64,000 bases of DNA from assembly GCA_029782355.1 (NCBI GenBank), contig JAKOUY010000011.1, positions 1 through 64,000 on the forward strand, read 5' to 3'. This DNA comes from Actinomycetes bacterium. Its GTDB lineage: Bacteria > Actinomycetota > Acidimicrobiia > Acidimicrobiales > Ilumatobacteraceae. The translations under genes were made by a program, and so were the position numbers. Below the pieces are notes generated by a model. The model saw only the letters and a list, made by a program, of their open reading frames with translations. It had not been told where the DNA came from and made no database searches. Shown here one piece after another: positions 24,642-32,250 of the stretch (position 1 is the first letter of the stretch; each line of letters opens with the position of its first letter).

Positions 24642-24679
24642 GTGGCCCCGGCGATCGCCCCGGTGGGTGAACCCCTGGC

Positions 24680-24697
24680 CTACCGACTGGTCGGTAG
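24680..24697. promoter_or_regulatory. Palindromic operator on the desaturase promoter
   Basis: CTACCGAC-TG-GTCGGTAG, 8-bp arms without mismatch; it overlaps the -10 hexamer TAGAGT (24695-24700) of the desaturase gene. Shape and size fit a TetR-family site, with repression by blocking polymerase. The cognate regulator is not identified in the window. Confidence 0.6.
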
Positions 24698-24700
24698 AGT
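24695..24700 (+). promoter_or_regulatory. -10 element TAGAGT, leaderless promoter of the desaturase
   Basis: TAGAGT-N6-ATG; the first three bases are part of the palindrome. Confidence 0.5.
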
Positions 24701-24706
24701 GCTGGC

Positions 24707-25714
24707 ATGTCGACTGCGCTCGCCGAACGGGATCTCCTCCACGAACTGACCCCGGTCGCCGAGCAGCTGGTCCACCGCCACTACGACACCTGCAAGCCGT
24801 GGTATCCGCACGAGTACATCCCGTGGTCGGAGGCCCGCGAGTTCCCGCCCCGCGGCCAGTGGAACCCGGCCGACACCCCCCTGCCGGACGAGCTGCGCAG
24901 CGCCCTGTTCGTCAACCTGCTCACCGAGGACAACCTGCCGTACTACTACCACACCCTCGATCGGCTGTTCGGCCGTGAGGGCGTGTGGCGGGAGTGGTCG
25001 CACCGCTGGGTGGCCGAGGAAGCCCGCCACAGCCAAGCGCTGCGCGACTTCGCGCTCGTCTCTCAGGCCCTCGATCCGTGGGAGCTGGAGGACGGGCGGA
25101 TGGCGCAGATGTCGGGCGGGCAGGTGCCCAACCCGCGCTCGGCCGTCGACGGGTTCGTCTACGTGTCCCTGCAGGAGCTGGCCACGCGCATCGCCCACCG
25201 CAACACCGGCAAGTCGTTGCAGCTCGCCATGGCCGATCACCCGCTCGGGCAGGCCGGCTATCAGATCATCAACCGAGTGGCCACCGACGAGAACTTCCAC
25301 TTCCTGTTCTACCGCGACCTCACCACCGCTGCCCTGGAGATCAACCCGTCGGTCGTCCTCCCGGCCATCGAGCGCCAGGTCCGCGACTTCGCCATGCCGG
25401 GGACCGGCATTCCCGGGTTCCGCCGCCACGCCGAGGCCATCGCCAAGGCCGGCATCTACAACCTCGACCAGCACCACGGCCAGATCCTCCAGCCGGTGGT
25501 GATGACCTGGTGGAAGGTCGAGTCGCTGCAGAACCTGTCGGCCGAGGCCGAGGCCGCCCGCGAGGCGCTGCTGCGCCAGATCCAGCGGATCGGCACCCTG
25601 GCCCGGCGGCTGGCCGAGCGGGCCCGGGACGCCAAGGACCGGGCCAAGGACGTCAAGGAGCGGGCCCGGGACGCCAAGGACCGCGCCGTCGCCCGCCGGA
25701 CCAGGCCGTCGTGA
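24707..25714 (+). CDS. Acyl-ACP desaturase (DesA-type, diiron)
   Basis: A 335-residue ferritin-like stearoyl-ACP desaturase family protein that introduces a double bond into acyl chains. Diiron ligands are visible in LLTEDNLPYYYHTL, WVAEEARHSQAL (EExxH) and VATDENFHFLFYRD (DExxH). Mycobacterial DesA1/DesA2 are similar in length. The last ~45 residues are unusual: a highly charged Ala/Arg/Lys/Asp tail with a 14-residue repeat (ERARDAKDRAKDVK), described separately. The palindromic operator over the promoter suggests control by fatty-acid or stress signals. It is the only gene of its unit on this strand. Confidence 0.92.
   Translation: MSTALAERDLLHELTPVAEQLVHRHYDTCKPWYPHEYIPWSEAREFPPRGQWNPADTPLPDELRSALFVNLLTEDNLPYYYHTLDRLFGREGVWREWSHRWVAEEARHSQALRDFALVSQALDPWELEDGRMAQMSGGQVPNPRSAVDGFVYVSLQELATRIAHRNTGKSLQLAMADHPLGQAGYQIINRVATDENFHFLFYRDLTTAALEINPSVVLPAIERQVRDFAMPGTGIPGFRRHAEAIAKAGIYNLDQHHGQILQPVVMTWWKVESLQNLSAEAEAAREALLRQIQRIGTLARRLAERARDAKDRAKDVKERARDAKDRAVARRTRPS
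25616..25690 (+). repeat. 42-bp in-frame repeat encoding the basic tail of the desaturase
   Basis: GAGCGGGCCCGGGACGCCAA and the following bases occur at 25616 and 25658 (period 42 nt = 14 codons), with a shorter internal AAGGAC repeat. The product is an alternating acidic/basic helix-like tail. Confidence 0.7.
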
Positions 25715-25732
25715 GCCCGGACCCGGGCCGGG

Positions 25733-26473
25733 TCAGCCCAGCGCCGCAGCCACGAGGGTGCTGAGCGAGCTGCGCTGCGCGCCGGAGGCGTCGAAGTTGG
25801 CGTCGTCCAGCCACCGCTCGTAGGCCGGGCGCAGCCGGCGCCAGTCGGCGTCGGTGATCGCGTACCAGGCCGAGTCGCGGTTGCGTCCCTTGTACATCGT
25901 GGCCTGGCGGAAGGTGCCCTCGTAGGCGAAGCCGAGTCGGGTCGCCGCCCGGCGGGAGGGCTCGTTCAGCGCATCGCACTTCCACTCGTAGCGGCGGTAC
26001 CCGAGCTCGTCGATGGCGTGGCGGGCCATGAGGTACATCGCTTCGGTTGCTCCCCGGCTGCCGGCCAGCTGCGGGCTGTACATGATCCAGCCGACCTCCA
26101 GCGTGCCGACGGGCGGGTCGATGCGCAGGTAGGTGGCCTGTCCGACGGGAGTTCCGGATCCCTGCTCGACGATCGCCAGGGCCACCCGGTTGGGGTCGGC
26201 GTGGGCCATCCGCTCGACGTGGGCGGCCAGTGCGGCCCGGTCGGCGAACGGTCCGTCCGGCATGTACGTCCAACGCGACTCGGTGCCCGGGGCGCACATC
26301 GTGGCCAGCAGGCCGTCGACGTGCTCGGGTCCGAGGGGCTCCAGGCGGACGGTGCGTCCGGCCAGGACGGTCGGCGCCGGGAACGGCCGGGTGGTCCAGC
26401 CGTCCACCGGCTCACCGACCGGTTGGCCGAACTCGTTGCGGCGCACGCCGCCCGCGCCGGCTGCTCCGCTCAC
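25733..26473 (-). CDS. GNAT-family N-acetyltransferase (RimJ/RimL-like)
   Basis: A 246-residue GNAT protein. After a ~30-residue leader (GQPVGEPVDGWTTRPFPAP) the domain shows GRTVRLEPLGPEHVDGLL, LAIVEQGSGTPVGQATYLRIDP, the acetyl-CoA loop region AGSRGATEAMYLMARHAIDELG and RRYEWKCDALNEPSRRAATRLGFAYEGTFR, typical of RimJ/RimL enzymes that acetylate protein N-termini or small amines. The GTG start at 26473 overlaps the aconitase stop by 4 nt (GTGA), so it is translated from the aconitase transcript. Substrate unknown. Confidence 0.87.
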   Translation of the reverse strand: MSGAAGAGGVRRNEFGQPVGEPVDGWTTRPFPAPTVLAGRTVRLEPLGPEHVDGLLATMCAPGTESRWTYMPDGPFADRAALAAHVERMAHADPNRVALAIVEQGSGTPVGQATYLRIDPPVGTLEVGWIMYSPQLAGSRGATEAMYLMARHAIDELGYRRYEWKCDALNEPSRRAATRLGFAYEGTFRQATMYKGRNRDSAWYAITDADWRRLRPAYERWLDDANFDASGAQRSSLSTLVAAALG

Positions 26474-28734
26474 GATTGGCCTTCGGCAACCTTGCGCTTG
26501 ACGACGTTGAGCGCCGACCCGGCGCGGAACCACTCGATCTGCTCGTCGCTGAAGGTGTGCAATCCGTCGAAGTCGATGACCGTACCGTCGGGCTTGACGA
26601 TCTGGCAGTGCACCGGTTGGCCGGGCACCGGCGGCAGGCCGAGGACGTTGATCCGGTCGTCCTCGCCGATCTGCTCGTAGGTGTCCGGGTCGGCGAAGGT
26701 CAACGGGATCAGGCCCTGCTTCTTCAGGTTGGTCTCGTGGATGCGGGCGAAGCTGCGGGCGAAGATGACCACCCCGCCGCGGAACCGCGGCTCCATCGCG
26801 GCGTGCTCGCGCGACGAGCCCTCCCCGTAGTTGCGATCGCCGATGGCCACCCAGCGGATGCCGGCCTCGCCGTAGCGCTTGGCCAGGTTGGGGTAGGTGT
26901 CGACGGTGCCGTCGCGGACGTCGCGACCCTCGCCGGCCCTGCCGGTGAAGGCGTTGACCGCTCCGAGGAACAGGTTGCCGGAGATGTTCTCCAGGTGGCC
27001 GCGGTAGGTCAGCCATGTGCCGGCCGCGGAGATGTGGTCCGTGGTGCACTTGCCCTGGGCCTTCATCAGCACCGGTAGGCCGCGGTAGTCCTGGCCGTCC
27101 CACGCCGGGAACGGTGCCAGCAGCTGCAACCGGGTGCTGGTGGGGGAGACCTCGACGACCACGTCGCTGCCGTTCGCCGGTGGGGCGGTGAAGGTGTTCT
27201 TCCCCCGCTCGTAGCCACTGCCGGGCAGGACCTCCCCGACCGGCGCCTGCAGGCGGACCTCGCTGCCATCCGGTGCGGTGATCGTGTCGGTGGTGGGGTC
27301 GAAGTCCAGCCGGCCGGCCAGCGCCAGGGCCACCACGGTGTCCGGGCTGGTCACGAACGACAGGGTGTTGGCCGAGCCGTCGTTGCGCTTCGGGAAGTTG
27401 CGGTTGAACGAGTTGACGATGGTGTTCGGGCCGGCATTGGCATCGGCGGGGCGGTCCCACTGGCCGATGCACGGCCCGCAGGCGTTGGCCAGCACGGTGG
27501 CGCCGATGGCTTCGAGGTCGGCGATCAGCCCGTCGCGCTCGATGGTCGCCCGGGTCTGCTCGCTGCCCGGCGTGACCAGCAGCTCGGTCTTGGCCCGCAG
27601 CCCGTGCGCCGCGGCCTGGCGGGCGATCGACGCGGCCCGGGTGATGTCCTCGTAGCTCGAGTTGGTGCAGCTGCCGATCAGCGCCGAGCTGATCTCCAGC
27701 GGCCACCCGTTGGCCGCGGCCTGCTCGCCCACCTGGGTGCCGACCCGGTTGGCCCGGTCCGGGCTGTGCGGACCGTTGATCAACGGCTTCAGCTCGTCGA
27801 GGTCGATCTCCACCAGGCGGTCGTAGCGGGCCCCCTCGTCCGGGCGGAGGTGCTCGGCCACGGCGTCGGCGGCGTCGGCGATGGCGTCGCGGCCGGTGGC
27901 CTTCAGGTACTGCGCCATGTTGTGGTCGTACGGGAACACGCTGCAGGTGGCGCCGATCTCGGCCCCCATGTTGCAGATCGTCGCCTTGCCGGTGGCGCTG
28001 ATGGTGTCGGCGCCGGGCCCGAAGTACTCGACGACCGCCCCGGTCCCGCCCTCGACGGTGAGCACCCGGGCGACCTCCAGGATGACGTCCTTCGGCGACG
28101 ACCAGCCGCTCAACGTGCCGGTCAGGCGGACGCCGATGACCTTCGGCCAGCGGACGTTGAACGGGAAGCCGGTCATCACGTCGACCGCATCGGCCCCGCC
28201 CACCCCGATGGCCACCATGCCCAGCCCGCCGGCGTTCGGCGTGTGGCTGTCGGTGCCGATCATCATCCCGCCGGGGAAGGCGTAGTTCTCCAGGACGACC
28301 TGGTGGATGATCCCGCTGCCCGGCCCCCAGAAGCCGATGCCGTACTTGGCGCTGACCGAGCGGAGGAAGTCGTAGACCTCCCGGTTGGTGTCGACGGCGA
28401 CGTCGAGGTCGATCCGTGCCCCGACCTTGGCGGAGATCAGGTGGTCGCAGTGGACGGTGCTGGGCACGGCCGTGGTGGGCAGCCCGGCGGTCATGAACTG
28501 CAGCAGGGCCATCTGGGCGGTGGCGTCCTGCATGGCCACCCGGTCGGGATGGAAGTCGTTGTAGGTCTCGCCCCGCTCGATGTCCACGTCGACCGAGTCG
28601 AGGTGGTTGAGCAGGATCTTCTCGGCCAGGGTGAGCGGCCGGGCGAACCGCTGCCGGCCGGCGGCGACCCGCTCGGGAAGGGTGCGGTAGACGCGCTCGA
28701 CGAGTTCGATCGGGGTTCCTGCGGTGACGGTCAT
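26470..28734 (-). CDS. acn: Aconitate hydratase (mitochondrial-type)
   Basis: A 754-residue 4Fe-4S aconitase isomerising citrate to isocitrate. Its length and motifs match the mitochondrial/AcnB-independent subfamily rather than the ~900-residue AcnA/IRP form. Iron-sulfur ligands sit in LIGSCTNSSYEDI and LANACGPCIGQWDR; other motifs are VHCDHLISAK, GTDSHTPNAGGLGM, GKCTTDHISAAGTW and the swivel domain IGDRNYGEGSSREHAAMEPR. The operon continues into the GNAT gene. Upstream, the promoter carries an 18-bp direct repeat and is divergent from a GntR/HutC regulator gene, an arrangement that suggests direct control. Confidence 0.97.
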   Translation of the reverse strand: MTVTAGTPIELVERVYRTLPERVAAGRQRFARPLTLAEKILLNHLDSVDVDIERGETYNDFHPDRVAMQDATAQMALLQFMTAGLPTTAVPSTVHCDHLISAKVGARIDLDVAVDTNREVYDFLRSVSAKYGIGFWGPGSGIIHQVVLENYAFPGGMMIGTDSHTPNAGGLGMVAIGVGGADAVDVMTGFPFNVRWPKVIGVRLTGTLSGWSSPKDVILEVARVLTVEGGTGAVVEYFGPGADTISATGKATICNMGAEIGATCSVFPYDHNMAQYLKATGRDAIADAADAVAEHLRPDEGARYDRLVEIDLDELKPLINGPHSPDRANRVGTQVGEQAAANGWPLEISSALIGSCTNSSYEDITRAASIARQAAAHGLRAKTELLVTPGSEQTRATIERDGLIADLEAIGATVLANACGPCIGQWDRPADANAGPNTIVNSFNRNFPKRNDGSANTLSFVTSPDTVVALALAGRLDFDPTTDTITAPDGSEVRLQAPVGEVLPGSGYERGKNTFTAPPANGSDVVVEVSPTSTRLQLLAPFPAWDGQDYRGLPVLMKAQGKCTTDHISAAGTWLTYRGHLENISGNLFLGAVNAFTGRAGEGRDVRDGTVDTYPNLAKRYGEAGIRWVAIGDRNYGEGSSREHAAMEPRFRGGVVIFARSFARIHETNLKKQGLIPLTFADPDTYEQIGEDDRINVLGLPPVPGQPVHCQIVKPDGTVIDFDGLHTFSDEQIEWFRAGSALNVVKRKVAEGQS

Positions 28735-28764
28735 CCTGGCTCCTTGCGCTGCGAACGGTTGTAG

Positions 28765-28782
28765 ACAAGTATATGACAAGTT
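28765..28782 (-). promoter_or_regulatory. Direct-repeat operator ACTTGTC-N4-ACTTGTC on the aconitase promoter
   Basis: On the aconitase strand, ACTTGTC-ATAT-ACTTGTC (11-bp period), followed by TACAA, which makes TTGTCTACAA, an inverted TTGT/ACAA pair. It contains TATACT (28773-28768), a near-consensus -10. Read on the plus strand it is ACAAGT-N5-ACAAGTT, the same as before icd (12010-12027). HutC-subfamily GntR regulators bind sites with TTGT/ACAA half-sites. Confidence 0.62.
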
Positions 28783-28833
28783 CACCGGGCGCCGGCAAGT
28801 CCCCGGTGACCGCTCGACAGGAGGTGCAGCGGC

Positions 28834-29565
28834 GTGAGTGACCGGACGATTCGTTACCACGTGATCGCCGACGAGCTGCGCGCCCGGACCCTGGCGATGG
28901 GCGCCGGGCGGGTACTGCCGAGCGAGAGCGACCTGTCCGCCGAGTTCGCCGTCAGCCGGGTCACCGTGCGCCGAGCCCTGGAGATCCTGCGCGCCGAGGG
29001 CTTGGTCGACAGCCGCCAGGGGTTCGGCTGGTACGTGGCCACCCGCCCCGTCCCGCAGCGGCTGAACTCGCTGGCGACCATCGAGACCCAACTCGGCGAC
29101 CGTGGCCTGTCCGCCGACCGCAAGGTGCTCGAGTACGCCTTCGTTCCGGCCTCGGGGCGGGTCGCCGAGGTCCTCGGCTGCGACAGCGTGCTGCGCGTCA
29201 AACGGCTCAACCTGGCCAACGGCGAGCCGTTCGCCGTGGTCACCGTGTGGTGCCCGGCGGAGATCGGCCAGCACCTCAGCCGGCGCGACGTCGAGCGCAA
29301 ACCGTTCTACGAGCTGCTCGGCATCGAGCTGCGCGGCGCCACCCAGACCATCGGCGCCGACCTCGCCGACGAGGGCGATGCCGCCCTGCTGGACGTGCCC
29401 GCCGGCGGTCCGGTGCTGCGCTGCGAGCGGATCACCACCGACACCGCCGGGCGTCCGGTGTTGCTCAGCGAGCACGTCTACCCGGCGTACCGCACCCAGT
29501 TCGTCGTCGACCTGCCCACCGCCGAGCCGAGCATCAACCCGGCCGGCCTGCGTCTGGTGGAGTAG
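28834..29565 (+). CDS. GntR-family regulator, HutC subfamily (UTRA domain)
   Basis: A 243-residue regulator. The winged helix (residues 1-70) has LPSESDLSAEFAVSRVTVRRALEILRAEGLV and RQGFGWYVA; the UTRA effector domain (about 85-235) ends with VLRCERITTDTAGRPVLLSEHVYPAYRTQFVVDL. The GTG start follows AGGAGG. It is transcribed divergently from aconitase, and the 100-bp gap holds the direct repeat described at 28765. I infer that it senses a metabolite linked to the TCA cycle and controls acn, and probably icd. UTRA ligands are often sugars or carboxylic acids; none can be assigned here. Confidence 0.9.
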   Translation: MSDRTIRYHVIADELRARTLAMGAGRVLPSESDLSAEFAVSRVTVRRALEILRAEGLVDSRQGFGWYVATRPVPQRLNSLATIETQLGDRGLSADRKVLEYAFVPASGRVAEVLGCDSVLRVKRLNLANGEPFAVVTVWCPAEIGQHLSRRDVERKPFYELLGIELRGATQTIGADLADEGDAALLDVPAGGPVLRCERITTDTAGRPVLLSEHVYPAYRTQFVVDLPTAEPSINPAGLRLVE

Positions 29566-29568
29566 CCG

Positions 29569-30216
29569 CTACCAGCGCTCCCAGTGGACCAGGCCATCGA
29601 GGTCCAGGCGAGACGCCGGGCGGAACTCGGTGCCCTTGGTGTAGGCGATCGGGAACATGCCGGCCTGCACCCAACCGGTGGGGATGCCCAGCACGTGCGC
29701 GGCCTCGTTGTCGCCGTTGTTCAGCAGGTGGATCGTGGTCCACGCCGTGCCCAGGCCACGCTCGCGCGCCGCGAGCATGAAGCTCCAGACGGCGGGGAGC
29801 AGCGATCCCCACATGCCGGCACTGGCCGCCGCCGGGATCGGGTCGCGGGTGCCCTCGATGCACGGGACCATGATGACCGGAACGCGGTGGAAGTGCTCGG
29901 CCAGGTAGCTGGCCGAGTCGTAGACCTTGGACAGCCGGTCGCCGCGCACGTCGCCATCGTCGTAGCGCACCGCGGCCACGGCGTTGCGGTAGCGCTCCCA
30001 GTTCGGCCGGTAGATGTCGGCGAGGGCCAGCTTGGTGTCCGGGTCGGTGACGAAGATCCACTGCCAGCCCTGGCGGTTGGAGCCGGTCGGCGCCTGCAGG
30101 GCGATCTGCAGGCACTCCTCGACCACCTCGCGCTCGACGGGGCGATCGAAGTCGAGTCGCTTGCGGACGGCACGCGTGGTGGTCAGCACCTCGTCGGCGG
30201 ACAGGTTCAGTCGCAT
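29569..30216 (-). CDS. Nitroreductase family protein
   Basis: A 215-residue FMN-dependent nitroreductase-fold enzyme. It starts LSADEVLTTTRAVRKRLDFDRPV (the FMN-binding R-x-R region), continues ALQAPTGSNRQGWQWIFVTD, and has GMWGSLLPAVWSFMLAARERGLGTAWTT, the helix with the flavin-contacting residues, and ends near LDLDGLVHWERW. Such proteins reduce nitro groups, quinones or other acceptors with NAD(P)H. The substrate is unknown. It is convergent with the GntR gene (3 bp) and divergent from the enoyl-CoA hydratase. ATG 30216 is preferred over in-frame starts further up for lack of conserved sequence there. Confidence 0.88.
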   Translation of the reverse strand: MRLNLSADEVLTTTRAVRKRLDFDRPVEREVVEECLQIALQAPTGSNRQGWQWIFVTDPDTKLALADIYRPNWERYRNAVAAVRYDDGDVRGDRLSKVYDSASYLAEHFHRVPVIMVPCIEGTRDPIPAAASAGMWGSLLPAVWSFMLAARERGLGTAWTTIHLLNNGDNEAAHVLGIPTGWVQAGMFPIAYTKGTEFRPASRLDLDGLVHWERW

Positions 30217-30274
30217 GGGCCATGATCGCATGCCGGTTGGGTCCGGGCACACCACGACCTGCCAGACTCCGCCC

Positions 30275-31084
30275 ATGACGGAACGGGTGACGGTCGAGGT
30301 GACCGACGGAGTGGCCGACGTGCGCCTGGCTCGGCCGGACAAGCGCAACGCCTTGGACATGGCGATGATCGACGGCCTGATCGACGCCGGCGCCGAACTG
30401 GCCGGGCGCGCCGACGTGCGCGCCGTGGTCCTGGCCGGCGACGGTCCGTCGTTCTGCGCCGGCCTCGACCTGGCGGCGATGGCCGGGCTGGCGGACGGAT
30501 CGGGCGGGTCGGCCCTCGGCGAGACCGGCGCGGGCATCACCCACCGCGCCCAACAGTGCTGCTGGGCGTGGGCCGAACTGCCGGTACCGGTGATCGCCGC
30601 CGTTCACGGTCACGCCATCGGTGGCGGCATCCAGCTAGCCCTGGCGGCGGACGTCCGCATCGTCCACCCGGACACCAAGCTCAGCGTGCGCGAGGTGTAC
30701 TACGGGCTGGTGCCGGACATGACCGGCACGCTGACACTCAGCCGGCTGGTGCGCTCCGACGTGGCTCGCGAGCTGGTCTACACGGCACGGATCTTCGACG
30801 GCCGCGAAGCCGTGGCCCTCGGCGTGGCAACGCGGTTGTCCGACCAGCCGGTGGACGAGGCCCGCATCCTGGCCCGGGAGATCGCGACACGCAGCCCGCA
30901 CGCCGTGCGCGGCGCCAAGGCCCTGTTCCACGAGTTGCACTACGGCGGCGCGGCCGCGGCGTTCGCCGCCGAGCGTCGCGAGATCGGGGCACTGGTGGCC
31001 ACCCCGAACCAGCGTGAGGCGGTCGTCGCCCACTTCGAGCAGCGCTCGCCGGTCTTCACCGATCCGGGTGCCGGTCGTGGCTGA
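30275..31084 (+). CDS. Enoyl-CoA hydratase/isomerase family protein
   Basis: A 269-residue crotonase-superfamily protein. The conserved segments are ARPDKRNALDMAMI, the oxyanion-hole stretch DGPSFCAGLDLAAM, and AAVHGHAIGGGIQLALAADVRI. The usual catalytic glutamates are replaced in part (LSVREVYYGLVPDMTGTLTLSRLVR), so hydratase, isomerase or another crotonase activity is possible. CAGACT-N6-ATG is a weak leaderless signal. The stop overlaps the GTG of the methyltransferase by 8 nt, so these two are one operon. Confidence 0.88.
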   Translation: MTERVTVEVTDGVADVRLARPDKRNALDMAMIDGLIDAGAELAGRADVRAVVLAGDGPSFCAGLDLAAMAGLADGSGGSALGETGAGITHRAQQCCWAWAELPVPVIAAVHGHAIGGGIQLALAADVRIVHPDTKLSVREVYYGLVPDMTGTLTLSRLVRSDVARELVYTARIFDGREAVALGVATRLSDQPVDEARILAREIATRSPHAVRGAKALFHELHYGGAAAAFAAERREIGALVATPNQREAVVAHFEQRSPVFTDPGAGRG

Positions 31085-32147
31085 GATCGATCCGATGGCG
31101 CTGAAGCTGTACAGCTTCAGCCTCTTCTCCCAGCTGCAGGGTGCGGTCACCGCCGGCATGGTCCACCTCGGTGACGCCCTCGGCCTGTACCGGGCCCTGG
31201 CCGCGTGCGGCGAGCCGACCTCCATCGCCGATCTCGCCGAGCGCACCGGACTCCACCCACGATGGGTTCGCGAGTGGGCCCACAACCAGGTTGCCGCCAA
31301 GCTCGTGGAGGGCGACGCCGAGCGCATCGGCCTGTCGCCAGAGGCCGTCGCCGTGCTGGCCGACGACGACCATCCGGCGTTCGGCATGGGCATGTTCCAC
31401 CGCCTGCCCCAGACCATGGCCGCGCTGGAGCACGTCAAGGACAGCTTCCGCACCGGTCTCGGCCACGACTACGACTCGCACGGTGCGGAGGGGGCGGTCG
31501 GCATCGAGCGCAGCTTCGAGCCGTGGAACCGGTCGTTCCTCCTGCCCGCCGTGCTCCCGGCGCTGCACGGAGTCACGACCAAGCTCGCCGCGGGGGCCCG
31601 GGTGGCCGATGTCGGGTGCGGCGCCGGCGGGGCGCTGCTGCTGATGGCCGACGCCTACCCGCAGTCCCAGTTCACCGGGTACGACGTCTCCGCCCATGCC
31701 CTGGCCCGCGCCCGCACCAAGCTGACCGAGCTCGGTGCCGGCAACGTCGAGTTCCACGACCCGCGGGTCAGCCCGCTGCCCACGGATGGCTCGCTCGACC
31801 TGATCACGACCTTCGACTGCATCCACGACATGACCCATCCGCGCCAGGTGATCGAGGCGATCCGCGACGCCCTGGCACCCGACGGAACCTGGCTGCTGGT
31901 CGACATCAAGGCGCTGGACAGCTTCGAGGAGAACACGGCGCGCAATCCCATGGCGGCGCTGATGTACGGCATCAGCGTGTTGTCGTGCATGTCCTCGGCG
32001 ATGAGCGCGCCCGACGGCGCCGGCCTCGGCACGCTCGGCCTGCCCGAGTCGCTGGCCCGCCAGTGGGCGGCCGACGCCGGGTTCACCCGCTTCCGCCGCC
32101 TGGACATCGACCACGCCACCAACGCCTTCTACGAGATCCGCCCCTAG
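31077..32147 (+). CDS. Winged-helix plus SAM-methyltransferase protein (Rv2258c-like)
   Basis: A 356-residue protein with two parts. Residues ~25-95 form a winged-helix dimerisation domain (GMVHLGDALGLYRAL, SIADLAERTGLHPRWVREWAHNQ). Residues ~175-340 form a class I methyltransferase (VADVGCGAGGALLLMADAYPQS, GYDVSAHALARARTKL, LITTFDCIHDMTHPRQVI). This layout is that of actinobacterial proteins such as Rv2258c, annotated as transcriptional regulators but acting as methyltransferases. The GTG at 31077 overlaps enoyl-CoA hydratase; ATG 31095 is equally possible. Substrate unknown. The gene is followed by about 510 bp without a gene. Confidence 0.85.
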   Translation: MAEIDPMALKLYSFSLFSQLQGAVTAGMVHLGDALGLYRALAACGEPTSIADLAERTGLHPRWVREWAHNQVAAKLVEGDAERIGLSPEAVAVLADDDHPAFGMGMFHRLPQTMAALEHVKDSFRTGLGHDYDSHGAEGAVGIERSFEPWNRSFLLPAVLPALHGVTTKLAAGARVADVGCGAGGALLLMADAYPQSQFTGYDVSAHALARARTKLTELGAGNVEFHDPRVSPLPTDGSLDLITTFDCIHDMTHPRQVIEAIRDALAPDGTWLLVDIKALDSFEENTARNPMAALMYGISVLSCMSSAMSAPDGAGLGTLGLPESLARQWAADAGFTRFRRLDIDHATNAFYEIRP

Positions 32148-32171
32148 CCCAACCCGCTCCGCGCCGCTCGA

Positions 32172-32208
32172 GTCGCCCGCCTGGCGTCGCCCGCCTGGCG
32201 TCGCCCGC
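32172..32208. repeat. 14-bp tandem repeat after the methyltransferase gene
   Basis: GTCGCCCGCCTGGC occurs twice in tandem with a third truncated copy. It lies just upstream of the 109-bp repeat array. Confidence 0.7.
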
Positions 32209-32250
32209 GTCGCGTCGCCGCGTCGAGCCCCCGGTGGTGCCATCACGCCG

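Noticed and set aside
25733-28798. Single 1021-codon frame spanning aconitase and the acetyltransferase
   Set aside because: Only its last 246 codons are a real gene; the rest is the wrong frame of aconitase.
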